A stretch of 64,000 nt of DNA from Sphingomonadales bacterium (GTDB lineage Bacteria > Pseudomonadota > Alphaproteobacteria > Sphingomonadales > Sphingomonadaceae): contig SBGG01000059.1 of assembly GCA_006226685.1 (NCBI GenBank), positions 1 to 64,000 of the forward strand. Direction: 5' to 3'. Below, in pieces: positions 1 through 7,456 of this stretch. Made by a program: the position numbers and the translations under genes. Numbering within the stretch: position 1 is the first letter of the stretch; each line of letters starts with the position of its first letter. The notes under the pieces are model-generated. The model ran no database searches and had not been told where the DNA came from. It saw only the letters and a program-made list of their open reading frames with translations.

Positions 1-412
1 ATCCGGAGCGGAGCGTACTCAAGGTACGTGAGCACCGGAAGCGCGCGAAAGCGCCATTTGCAGGCCGTCAGGGCTGAATGTCGATCCGCCCTAGGCTGCT
101 CTCGGTGAAAGGCGAGGGCATGGCTCTTCTTGTGGTCGTTATGCGTGCAGCCTTTGGTGTGTCGTCTGCCTCCAAAAAGGCTATCGGGCTTCTCTGCTGG
201 CAGGTCGTTCCGATAGGCGTGCCAATGGGATGCCTCAACGGCTCCGCCAGCAGGGGGCAGGATTGCTTTTGGGCACCCCGACGACCTGCAAATCGGGCTC
301 TTTCGTGCTCCCGATGGTAACATATCTGCACGCCCGGTTGAGTTGAAACGAGATGCGTGGTTCGTTTCAACCGGGCATGCAAAATCAGCATTTTGGGCTC
401 ATCATCTTTTGA
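1..412. other. Gene-free region with repeats
   Basis: I see no convincing gene here. The two ORFs in the track (68..442 minus and 78..320 plus) are low-complexity and match no family I recognise. The region holds a partly repeated block: GAGCAC followed later by ATTTGCAGG occurs near 34-70 on the plus strand and again inverted near 310-270. A near-direct repeat, TGAATGTCGATC then GCCCT, occurs near 77 and 411. A strong hairpin lies at 328-382. This resembles a decayed intergenic repeat family rather than coding DNA. Confidence 0.5.
328..382. repeat. Long imperfect inverted repeat (hairpin)
   Basis: The left arm TGCACGCCCGGT continues to TGAAACGA, and the right arm starts TCGTTTCA and continues to ACCGGGCATGCA. 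The arms pair over about 20 bp, with a five-base bulge (TGAGT) in the left arm and one mismatch. No T-tract follows on either strand, so it is not a standard terminator. It could be part of a REP-like element or a structured small RNA. Confidence 0.6.
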
Positions 413-442
413 ATGTCGATCAGCCCTGGGGCTTCGGCCCAT

Positions 443-472
443 AAAAAAAGGGCCGGAGAAACCGGCCCTTTT
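443..472 (-). terminator. Terminator of rplM-rpsI
   Basis: Read on the minus strand, GGGCCGG, a five-base loop and CCGGCCC are followed by TTTTTTT. It lies 25 bases past the rpsI stop. An A/T-rich flank on the other side could also let it act on the plus strand. Confidence 0.9.
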
Positions 473-496
473 CTGAAATATGATGGGAAAACCCGA

Positions 497-1030
497 TCAG
501 CGCTTCGAGAACTGGAAGCTGCGGCGTGCCTTGGCGCGGCCGTACTTCTTGCGTTCGACGGTGCGGCTGTCGCGGGTGAGGAAGCCTTCCTTCTTCACCG
601 CGCCGCGCAGAGCGGGCTCATATTTGGTCAGCGCCTGAGCGATGCCGTGCTTGACCGCACCGGCCTGACCGGAGAGGCCGCCACCCTTGACGGTGCAGAC
701 GACATCATACTGGCCTTCGCGGTCGGTGACGGCGAATGGCTGGTTGATGATGAGGCGCAGCGTCGGACGGGCGAAATAGACGCCCTGATCGCGGCCGTTG
801 ACGGTGACCTTGCCGGTGCCGGGCTTCACCCAGACGCGGGCAACGGCATCCTTGCGGCGGCCGGTGGCATAGGCGCGGCCCTGCTTGTCCAGCTCCTGCT
901 GACGCAGCGGAGCTTCGCTGACGACAACCGGTGCGACGGGCGCATCGGCTTCGGGAGCCGGAGCAGCGGCAACGGGTGCGGCGGCGGTCAGATTGCCCAG
1001 ATCGGAAAGGGACTGACGATTATCGGTCAT
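497..1030 (-). CDS. rpsI: 30S ribosomal protein S9
   Basis: This is the small-subunit ribosomal protein S9, whose C-terminal tail reaches the P-site tRNA. The S9 core begins near residue 50 ([19 protein letters not shown]) and ends in the canonical basic tail [10 protein letters not shown]. The first 45 or so residues are an Ala/Pro/Val-rich extension, as in sphingomonads, which makes it 177 aa rather than about 130. Its ATG overlaps the rplM stop as TAATG, so the two genes are co-transcribed and probably translationally coupled. A strong terminator follows. Confidence 0.97.
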   Translation of the reverse strand: MTDNRQSLSDLGNLTAAAPVAAAPAPEADAPVAPVVVSEAPLRQQELDKQGRAYATGRRKDAVARVWVKPGTGKVTVNGRDQGVYFARPTLRLIINQPFAVTDREGQYDVVCTVKGGGLSGQAGAVKHGIAQALTKYEPALRGAVKKEGFLTRDSRTVERKKYGRAKARRSFQFSKR

Positions 1031-1509
1031 TATGCACCCACCTTGTTCTTGCGGTTGCGGGAAGCGATGTCGAGCACTTCCGGGTTCTGGGCTTCATGGG
1101 GATGCTCTGCGCCGGCGAAGATGCGCAGGTTGCGCATCTGCTGGCGGCCAAGCGGGCCGCGCGGGATCATGCGCTCAATCGCTTTTTCCAGAACGCGCTC
1201 CGGAAAGCGGCCCTCCAGAACCTTCTGCGGTGTGATCGCCTTGATGCCGCCGGCATAGCCGGTGTGCTTGTAATAGACTTTGTCGGTCAGCTTGCGGCCG
1301 GTGAACTTCACTTTGGACGCGTTGATGATGATGACATTGTCACCACAATCGACATGCGGGGTGAAGCTCGGTTTGTGCTTGCCGCGCAGGATATTGGCGA
1401 CAATGCTCGCCATACGGCCGACGACGAGCCCTTCGGCGTCGATCAGTATCCACTTTTTTTCCACCGTCGCCGGGGTTGCCGGCTTGGTCGTTTTCATCAG
1501 CGCCTTCAT
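1030..1509 (-). CDS. rplM: 50S ribosomal protein L13
   Basis: L13 is an early-assembling large-subunit protein. The hallmark [18 protein letters not shown], the HTGY segment and the [18 protein letters not shown] region are all present. The ORF track starts upstream at 1542, but an AGGAG lies 10 bases before the ATG at 1509 (protein starting [10 protein letters not shown]), so I prefer that start, giving 159 aa. The protein is slightly longer than the usual 142-155 aa because of a short N-terminal extension. It is the first gene of rplM-rpsI. Confidence 0.95.
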   Translation of the reverse strand: MKALMKTTKPATPATVEKKWILIDAEGLVVGRMASIVANILRGKHKPSFTPHVDCGDNVIIINASKVKFTGRKLTDKVYYKHTGYAGGIKAITPQKVLEGRFPERVLEKAIERMIPRGPLGRQQMRNLRIFAGAEHPHEAQNPEVLDIASRNRKNKVGA

Positions 1510-1568
1510 GGCCCGAAAACTCCTGATTATCCGATGCTCCATGCCGAAATGGCCGGAGGAGATGGGCG

Positions 1569-1597
1569 CTAATGACGATCAGGGGGTGAAAAGTCAA
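1569..1597 (-). promoter_or_regulatory. Probable housekeeping promoter of rplM-rpsI
   Basis: On the minus strand TTGACT is followed after 17 bases by CATTAG, about 60 bases upstream of the chosen rplM start. The -35 is near consensus and the -10 is weak, as is common in alphaproteobacteria. Confidence 0.5.
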
Positions 1598-1636
1598 GCA
1601 AAAGCGGGGCAGATGAGGCGGGTAAAATAATACCTC

Positions 1637-1957
1637 TCAACGATGCACCTGCTCGTTGACCCATTTGGCAAAGCTATGCGGGGCCCGTACGATCGGCCAC
1701 GAAAGGATCGCTGGCACATCATAGGGGTGCATGATCGACAGTTCCTCGATCAGTTGGTCCACACGGGCGGCCGTCGTTTTGAAAATGACGGGGATTTCCT
1801 CATTTTCGACGATGTCGCCTTCCCATTCATAGACTGAGCTGCAAGGGGCGAGGATATTGGCGCAGGCGGTAAGGCCATCGCGAACACACTGACGGACGAC
1901 CCGGAGAGCGGATTCCCGATCGGGAAACATAGTGTAGAGAATCGTGATGCCGCTCAT
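1637..1957 (-). CDS. cutA: CutA divalent-cation tolerance protein
   Basis: CutA is a small trimeric PII-like protein linked to copper/divalent-cation tolerance; its biochemical role is unsettled. The 106-aa product runs from ITILYTMFPDRESALRVV to the conserved end HPYDVPAILSWPIV, typical of the family (about 105-115 aa). The ATG at 1957 overlaps the ctaA stop as ATGA, and an AAGGA lies eight bases upstream; an ATG six bases earlier is possible but sits too close to the Shine-Dalgarno. The 358-aa ORF in the track is this gene plus a meaningless upstream extension through ctaA in another frame. Confidence 0.92.
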   Translation of the reverse strand: MSGITILYTMFPDRESALRVVRQCVRDGLTACANILAPCSSVYEWEGDIVENEEIPVIFKTTAARVDQLIEELSIMHPYDVPAILSWPIVRAPHSFAKWVNEQVHR

Positions 1958-3012
1958 GCCCATTTTCCTTTGTCGCGACCGATGGAATGCGCTGCCCATG
2001 TCGTTGCGACCACTACCAGCGCCCCTACGCCCTGATGCGCGACGGCAAGGGGCAGGGCGATGCCGCTCATGACCGTAGATATGCCCAATACTATCTGAGT
2101 GCCGACAAGTGCCTGGAGCGCGACCGAGGCCTTTCTGTGCCCGCTCCGCTTCGCGCGGCGGGCGAGCAGGATCAGCATTGCCGCCGTCACCCATGCCCAC
2201 CAGCGATGGAAAAAATGGATGAGATAGGGATCGGAACTGACCGTTGCCCAAAGCGATCCATGCCATGCAATTCCGTCTGGAATGAAGCGTCCCTGCATGA
2301 GTGGCCAGTCGCTTGCGACATAGCCCGCATTGAGGCCCGCGACATAGGCGCCCCAGATGAGCTGGATCAGCAATATGAGTGCCGTCGCCATGGCGAAGGG
2401 CGTCAGGCGGGCGGGACGGGTGCGCGGGGCGCGGCTGAGATCGAGCAGGTCGAGCGCGGTCCAGACGAGGCCCGCCGTGATCAACAGCGCCGTTACGAGA
2501 TGGACCGCAAGACGATAATGGCTGACATCGGTGCGATCGACAAGACCGCTGGCCACCATCCACCATCCGATCGCTCCCTGCAGGCCGCCGAGCGCGAGCA
2601 ACGCCAGCAGGCGCGGACCATAGCCTTTCGGGATTGCGCGCCTGATCGCGAACCATAGTAGCGGCAGCGCGAAAGCGACGCCGATCAGCCGGCCGAGCAG
2701 CCGGTGCGACCATTCCCAGAAGAAAATAAACTTGAAATCGTCAAGGCTCATACCCCGGTTGATCTGCCGATATTCCGGGATCTGCTGATATTTATGGAAT
2801 TCCTCCATCCATTGCGCATGAGAGAGCGGCGGGAGGGCGCCGGTTACGGGCTTCCATTCGGTAATGGACAGGCCCGACTCTGTCAGGCGAGTGGCGCCGC
2901 CGACGACGACCATGGAAACCACCAGCGCCGCGACGAAGAACAGCCAGCTGGCCATCCGGCGCGCACCGGAATTAAGGGAATGCGAGGCGAACGGGGAAGA
3001 GGGCGAAGGCAT
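1954..3012 (-). CDS. ctaA: Heme A synthase (CtaA/COX15 type 2)
   Basis: This inner-membrane enzyme converts heme O to heme A for aa3-type cytochrome oxidase. It is 352 aa with eight predicted membrane segments. Conserved heme-ligand histidines sit in FFWEWSHRLLGR, DVSHYRLAVHL, HFFHRWWAWV and VAHQGVGAL. The signature GGATRLTESGLSITEWKPV near residues 38-56 marks the alphaproteobacterial/mitochondrial type. It overlaps cutA by ATGA. The ctaB and cytochrome oxidase genes are not in the window. Confidence 0.95.
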   Translation of the reverse strand: MPSPSSPFASHSLNSGARRMASWLFFVAALVVSMVVVGGATRLTESGLSITEWKPVTGALPPLSHAQWMEEFHKYQQIPEYRQINRGMSLDDFKFIFFWEWSHRLLGRLIGVAFALPLLWFAIRRAIPKGYGPRLLALLALGGLQGAIGWWMVASGLVDRTDVSHYRLAVHLVTALLITAGLVWTALDLLDLSRAPRTRPARLTPFAMATALILLIQLIWGAYVAGLNAGYVASDWPLMQGRFIPDGIAWHGSLWATVSSDPYLIHFFHRWWAWVTAAMLILLARRAKRSGHRKASVALQALVGTQIVLGISTVMSGIALPLAVAHQGVGALVVVATTWAAHSIGRDKGKWA

Positions 3013-3085
3013 GGCTGCATGCCATGCGCTTCCCCCTGATGCTTTGCAAGAGGAGGGAAGCCGAATATAGGCCTTGCTCGTTTCA

Positions 3086-3106
3086 GGAATGATATATTGT
3101 AACTTC
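3086..3106 (+). promoter_or_regulatory. Zur-like operator upstream of the merC gene
   Basis: Read on the minus strand, GTTACAATATATCATTCC matches the proteobacterial Zur consensus half-sites (GTTATA-N-TATAAC plus flank) at most positions. It overlaps a plausible -35 (TTGTAA, 3097-3102), which is followed after 17 bases by a -10 (TATATC, 3120-3125). That placement suits zinc-dependent repression of the downstream MerC-type gene. This is visual consensus matching only. Confidence 0.45.
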
Positions 3107-3150
3107 TATGGCTTCTCTCTATATCTGGGTCCCGCCATTCCGGAGAGGAC

Positions 3151-3525
3151 ATGTTTGATTCTACCAAAAACTGGGTGAGTCTTGATCGCGTTGCGATCGG
3201 TCTGTCGACCCTGTGCGCGGTGCATTGCGTGGCCACGGTCGTGTTGCTGGGGGCATTGTCGTCATTAGGACATTTGTTCACCGCGCCGATTATCCATGAG
3301 GTGGGGTTGGTTCTGGCCATAGTGATCGGTGCATTGGCATTGGGAGCCGGCATTCGGCGTCATCGGTTATTGATGCCGAGCATTGCGGGCGGGATCGGGT
3401 TGCTGGTGATGGCAACCGCGCTGTTCGTACCCCATGGTCTGGGCGAAGCCATCGCCACGATCATCGGGGTTTCGATGGTCGCTGTTGCCCACCTGCTTAA
3501 TATGCGAGCGGATTGCGCCTGCTGA
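3151..3525 (+). CDS. MerC-type small membrane protein
   Basis: This 124-aa protein belongs to the MerC mercury-transport-like family. It has four predicted membrane helices, an early CAVHC cysteine/histidine motif (about residues 24-28) in the first helix where MerC carries its metal-binding Cys pair, and a Cys pair at the extreme C-terminus (DCAC). No mer regulator or reductase is nearby, so a mercury role is unlikely. A Zur-like operator upstream suggests zinc or a related metal. GGAGAGG lies just before the ATG. Substrate and direction of transport are unknown. Confidence 0.8.
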   Translation: MFDSTKNWVSLDRVAIGLSTLCAVHCVATVVLLGALSSLGHLFTAPIIHEVGLVLAIVIGALALGAGIRRHRLLMPSIAGGIGLLVMATALFVPHGLGEAIATIIGVSMVAVAHLLNMRADCAC

Positions 3526-3543
3526 ATTCGGTTTTCCTGCCGG

Positions 3544-4929
3544 TCAGTCCTTTTTCATTTTCTGCCCATTGTGAACATGTCGTCGCACAGCGATATGGAA
3601 TAGCAGGAATGTCGTGGCCGATGAGGCCGCGATCGACCATGCCGCGCCTATGGCGCCCAGCGGCGGCAATAGCAGGGCCAGCAGGGCAAGCTGCACCACT
3701 GCGCCGATCAGGCGCAAGCGAAGCACGCTGCCGCCACTCGTCGCGGCAAGCAGGGCCGGTTCATAATTGATGCCGATAAAGTCTATGGAGGCGGCAAGGC
3801 CCAGCACCAGCAGGATCGGATAGGCTCCCGAAAATTCGCTGCCCGCGATCAGCCATAATATCGGTTTTCCAAGCGCCGCTATGACCAACAGCAGTGCAAT
3901 ACCGGCGACAAGCGCGATCCGGTCGGTCTTGCGCAATAATTTGCGCAGGGCCTCATGTCCGTCTGATGCAAGCACATGATTAAGCTCCGCATAGGTGGAG
4001 CGGGAGATCAGCGTCGAAACTTTGGCCAGAGCCCGGGAAAGCTGGAAGGCGAGCCGGAACAGGCCCGCCGCCGCCGGACCGGTAAAGCCGCCGAGCAACA
4101 GCACCGGTGCCTGATTGGTCAGGCCGCCGATCGATGTGCCGAGATTGGTGACCCCCAGAAAGGGCAACAATCCCTTTTCCTCGCGCAGAGTCCTGCGAAT
4201 GGCCAGGCTATATTTCCATGCCAGCGCCGATCTGTCTGTCCGCCAGGCGAGCCACCAGAAGGTGAGGGCAGAGGCCAGTTCGGAAGCCGCCCATGCGATG
4301 AGGAAGCCGGTTACGTCCGGTTTGAACAACAGGGCGGTGACCGTTCCCACCATCCGGGTCAGCGGCACCATGGTTTCGGCATAGGTGGAGAGGTCGAAGC
4401 GATGATGCAGACGCAGCACGCCCATGGGGGTCGAGCGCACGGCACCCAATATGGCGAGGCAATAAAGCAGGGCGTCGCGCGCGGTTTCCCGTTCCCATTG
4501 GCCGAAATGGACCAGCAATGCGGTCGCACTGAGTGCTATGCTGGCGCCAATGGCGAAGCCGATGATGTCGAACAGGCGACAGGCGGCGACGAGCCGACCC
4601 AGTGCATCCTGACGTCCTTCATGGAGATGAGCAGCACCAAAGCGCATCACCACCCGCCAGCAGTCGAACTGGGCGAACAATGCAATTGCGCCGCCCATGC
4701 TGAGGATTAGGGCAAAGCGACCGAAGTCGACGACGCCGAGCGTCCGGGTGGCCACACCAAGATAGACAAGGCTCAATATCGCTGCGACGCCTTTACCGGA
4801 CATCAGCCATAGAAGATTGCGGACGATGCGGGCCAGCGGCTTGTCGGACCCGAGCCATTCGCGCGCGGAACGCCGCGCCGGACCGGAGGCGGAAGGTTGA
4901 GAAGAGGGGAGAGGCCTGGGGTCGGGCAT
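3544..4929 (-). CDS. Polysaccharide flippase-like membrane protein
   Basis: This 461-aa protein has about 12 predicted membrane helices and belongs to the MATE-like/Wzx O-antigen and exopolysaccharide flippase superfamily. The start of the fold is visible as RNLLWLMSGKGVAAILSL, followed by TRTLGVVDFGRFAL, the usual Wzx N-terminal pattern. Such proteins move lipid-linked glycans across the inner membrane. It lies next to a nucleotidyltransferase, a CDP-alcohol transferase, a glycosyltransferase-like protein and a TagF-like protein, so it probably exports the envelope polymer or lipid they build. The first 30 residues are a soluble Pro/Ser-rich tail. Confidence 0.85.
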   Translation of the reverse strand: MPDPRPLPSSQPSASGPARRSAREWLGSDKPLARIVRNLLWLMSGKGVAAILSLVYLGVATRTLGVVDFGRFALILSMGGAIALFAQFDCWRVVMRFGAAHLHEGRQDALGRLVAACRLFDIIGFAIGASIALSATALLVHFGQWERETARDALLYCLAILGAVRSTPMGVLRLHHRFDLSTYAETMVPLTRMVGTVTALLFKPDVTGFLIAWAASELASALTFWWLAWRTDRSALAWKYSLAIRRTLREEKGLLPFLGVTNLGTSIGGLTNQAPVLLLGGFTGPAAAGLFRLAFQLSRALAKVSTLISRSTYAELNHVLASDGHEALRKLLRKTDRIALVAGIALLLVIAALGKPILWLIAGSEFSGAYPILLVLGLAASIDFIGINYEPALLAATSGGSVLRLRLIGAVVQLALLALLLPPLGAIGAAWSIAASSATTFLLFHIAVRRHVHNGQKMKKD

Positions 4930-5075
4930 GGCGTTTTACGGAAACTGGGGCGATGCGGCCCTTATCCACAACTTTCCTGATTGAGCGTCAATCGCTGCCC
5001 CTTCCCGTGCCCGAAAAGCGTTGTTCATGCAAAACTTGTTTTGCCCGGGGGCATAGTTGGCATTATGGCGCGCTG

Positions 5076-5843
5076 ATGACCGAAAGCTTCACGACGCCTG
5101 TCAACAGGGCCATCATCCTGAGCGCGGGGCAGGGATCGCGCCTGCTTCCTTTGACCGCCGAAATGCCCAAATGTATGATCGATTGTTCGGGCCGGACACT
5201 GATAGAATGGCAGATTCTGATGCTTGCCGCCTGCGGTGTGACCGATATTCATGTCGTCACCGGCTTCATGACCGAGGTGGTCGAGGCGGAATTGCGGCGG
5301 CTGGAGCGGCCGGGCCTGACCCTTACCGCTCATTTCAACCCCTTTTATAAGGTTGCGGACAATCTCGGCAGTTGCTGGATCGTGCGTGAGGTGATGGAAG
5401 GCGACTTCCTCATTCTGAACGGCGATACGCTGGTATCGCGCCCGATCGTGGAGCGGGTGCAGCAGGGCGGGGCCTATCCGATTTGCGTTACCGTTGATGT
5501 GAAGGATGGCTATGACAGCGACGATATGAAGGTCGAACGGGCCGATGGTGGCAAAAGCGAGCGGCTTGTTCATATCGGAAAAACATTGTCGGCGGCGCAG
5601 AGCAATGCCGAATCCATCGGCTTTCTGGCTTTTCGCGGGGAAGGCGGCCAGTTGTTCCGCGACACGGTCGAGGCGGTGATGCGGACCAGCGCAGGGGTGG
5701 AAAACTGGTATCTGAAGGTGATTGACCAGATCGCAGCGACCGGCAGGGTCGGCACCGTCTCTATCGAGGGGATGGAGTGGGGCGAGGTGGATTTCCTCAA
5801 CGATGTCGAGGTCGCGGAGCGATTGACCGCCGGTTGGGAATAA
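5076..5843 (+). CDS. Sugar-phosphate/alcohol-phosphate cytidylyltransferase-like NTP transferase
   Basis: This 255-aa protein has a single nucleotidyltransferase domain. The signature LSAGQGSRLLPLTAEMPKCM covers residues 15-34 and the metal-binding LNGDTLV (Asp117) is present. It most resembles LicC/IPCT-type enzymes that make CDP-choline or CDP-inositol from the alcohol phosphate. The neighbouring CDP-alcohol phosphatidyltransferase and TagF-like genes fit a CDP-activated product. The track start at 4953 gives an unconserved leader; the ATG at 5076 begins just before the fold, although its Shine-Dalgarno is weak. The actual alcohol cannot be told from sequence. Confidence 0.82.
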   Translation: MTESFTTPVNRAIILSAGQGSRLLPLTAEMPKCMIDCSGRTLIEWQILMLAACGVTDIHVVTGFMTEVVEAELRRLERPGLTLTAHFNPFYKVADNLGSCWIVREVMEGDFLILNGDTLVSRPIVERVQQGGAYPICVTVDVKDGYDSDDMKVERADGGKSERLVHIGKTLSAAQSNAESIGFLAFRGEGGQLFRDTVEAVMRTSAGVENWYLKVIDQIAATGRVGTVSIEGMEWGEVDFLNDVEVAERLTAGWE

Positions 5844-5886
5844 TGCTTTCGAAAAAACACGGGCGAAAAACTCGGGGAAGGGGCGC

Positions 5887-6324
5887 TCAGGGCGTTGTCG
5901 CCCAGATATCCTTCAGCCAGTCGCGTAGCGTTTCGATCTGTCCCTGTCCCAGCGGGGTTGCCGCTTTGAGATCGGGCGGCCCCGGCCAGTCGGCATCGTC
6001 CAGTTCAAGTCCGGCTTCCTGACGTGTCCCTTCATAGCGCGGGAACACATGAAAATGGACATGAGGGTCCACCATCATCAGCATCAGCCAGTTGATCCGC
6101 TGATAATCGACGGCCTTACGCAACATCGATTCGACCCGTGCGGTAATGATCGCGAGATCGGCATGGGCCTGCGCCGGCAGATCGCCAAAGGCGGTCGCAT
6201 CCGATTTCGCCGCGACCACCAGCGATCCCAATGTCACCTGCGTCGGGCGTAGCAGTACGACCCAGTGATCGCTCTCGCCGATCAGCGTATCGGGCCAACC
6301 GAATTTCGTGATGGTTTCGTTCAT
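5887..6324 (-). CDS. HIT-family (histidine triad) protein
   Basis: This 145-aa protein carries the triad HVHFHVF at residues 88-94, which cleaves nucleotide phosphoramidates, mixed anhydrides or dinucleoside phosphates. The ATG at 6324 overlaps the stop of the upstream CDP-alcohol transferase gene as ATGA, implying translational coupling; the longer ORF start at 6429 would run into that gene. Coupling to a CDP-alcohol enzyme suggests it may recycle nucleotides or clear side products of that pathway, which is inference. Its closest families are the DUF4931/HIT-like and Ap4A hydrolases. Confidence 0.87.
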   Translation of the reverse strand: MNETITKFGWPDTLIGESDHWVVLLRPTQVTLGSLVVAAKSDATAFGDLPAQAHADLAIITARVESMLRKAVDYQRINWLMLMMVDPHVHFHVFPRYEGTRQEAGLELDDADWPGPPDLKAATPLGQGQIETLRDWLKDIWATTP

Positions 6325-7376
6325 GCCTTCTGCTCCAGCCAGCTCCGGATTTCCTCGCCACGGCGCCGGGCGTTCAGCATCTGGACCACCTGTACCCCAT
6401 GGACGACGAGCGACAGCACCGTCCACCATGCCAGTGCGATCAGGCCGATATCCGGGCGTCCCGCGATCAGACTGGCAACGAGGATTACCATGTTCGGGTT
6501 CCGCCGCGCGGTGATGAGGCGGAACCAGCTATCGAACGGCCGCCACACATGCATGTCCATCCGCACGGTTTTGAGGAAAATGCCCTCGAACAGGCGTTGC
6601 ACCACATAGCCGATCAGGATTGCCGCCATGATCGCGGCAAAGGTCGCGTTCGAAAGGCCAAGGCCGACCTTGCCGAGCCCGACGCCCCAGGCATACCACC
6701 AGAAGGGCGGATGGACGAGGTCGATCCCGTGATCGAATATATTGCCCCATTTGCTTGATGTAACGGTGCAGCGGGCCAGTTTGCCGTCCACCGTATCGAG
6801 CACCATGAAGACAAAACCGCAGGCGATGCCCGCCCAGAACTGCCCCTGATAAAAGAGGATTGTGGCGACCACGCACAGCGTCGCGCCGATGCCTGTGACC
6901 ATATTCGGCGTCATTTTGAGCGAAGCGGCGAGGCGGGTCAGGTGAAAGGCAAGTTCCGGCCACAGATATTTGGTGAGGAGATCGGTCACGCCCTTATAAG
7001 CGCCGAAATAGCTGGCGCGTTCGATCTGGTAACGGGTCTGCGGCGTCAGGCGCATCGCGAAAGGGGTTTCGCTCTTGCGGAGTTGCTCATTGTAGAAGCT
7101 GGGCGAGGTCGAGAGGTCCACCGTGCGTTCCGGCGCATCCTTCCACTGGCCGATCACCGGGTCCGAGCCATGGACGAAGGCTGTGCCCGGCATCCGCAGC
7201 GCAAGGCGCATCAGCAGTGGGTCGAACGCATAGTCGAGATTGACGTGCAATGTGCACCCGTCGGCGACCGGTGTTTTCGCGCTTTCCTGCTGGAAAAGGC
7301 GGCGAACCCGCTCGGCGGAGGTCATGCCCCAGATGAGGCCGTCGGCATCGCCCGAAAATGATACAGGATCTTGCAT
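6321..7376 (-). CDS. CDP-alcohol phosphatidyltransferase with N-terminal domain
   Basis: This is a membrane transferase that uses a CDP-activated donor and a hydroxyl acceptor. The catalytic signature D-x2-DG-x2-AR-x8-G-x3-D-x3-D is complete at residues 194-219 (DTVDGKLAR ... GNIFDHGID). About six membrane helices fill the C-terminal 200 residues. Residues 1-150 form an additional soluble domain containing GAYKGVTDLLTKYLWP, a segment I associate with relatives that fuse a nucleotidyltransferase to this enzyme, as in di-inositol-phosphate-phosphate synthase. Here the cytidylyltransferase is a separate gene, so this domain may be a degenerate remnant. It overlaps the HIT gene by ATGA. Confidence 0.87.
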   Translation of the reverse strand: MQDPVSFSGDADGLIWGMTSAERVRRLFQQESAKTPVADGCTLHVNLDYAFDPLLMRLALRMPGTAFVHGSDPVIGQWKDAPERTVDLSTSPSFYNEQLRKSETPFAMRLTPQTRYQIERASYFGAYKGVTDLLTKYLWPELAFHLTRLAASLKMTPNMVTGIGATLCVVATILFYQGQFWAGIACGFVFMVLDTVDGKLARCTVTSSKWGNIFDHGIDLVHPPFWWYAWGVGLGKVGLGLSNATFAAIMAAILIGYVVQRLFEGIFLKTVRMDMHVWRPFDSWFRLITARRNPNMVILVASLIAGRPDIGLIALAWWTVLSLVVHGVQVVQMLNARRRGEEIRSWLEQKA

Positions 7377-7456
7377 TCGACTGTCAGGTCTTCCGTGAAA
7401 TTTTGCTTGCGCGCGGCTTATAACCCTATATCGCCGGAGTGCGACCAGATTTTCTA

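Noticed and set aside
68-442. 124-aa minus-strand ORF in the first 450 bases
   Set aside because: It spans the hairpin and the repeated blocks, has no Shine-Dalgarno that I trust and matches no family.
3151-3525. Mercury-resistance operon
   Set aside because: Only a MerC-type protein is present; no merR, merT, merP or merA is adjacent.
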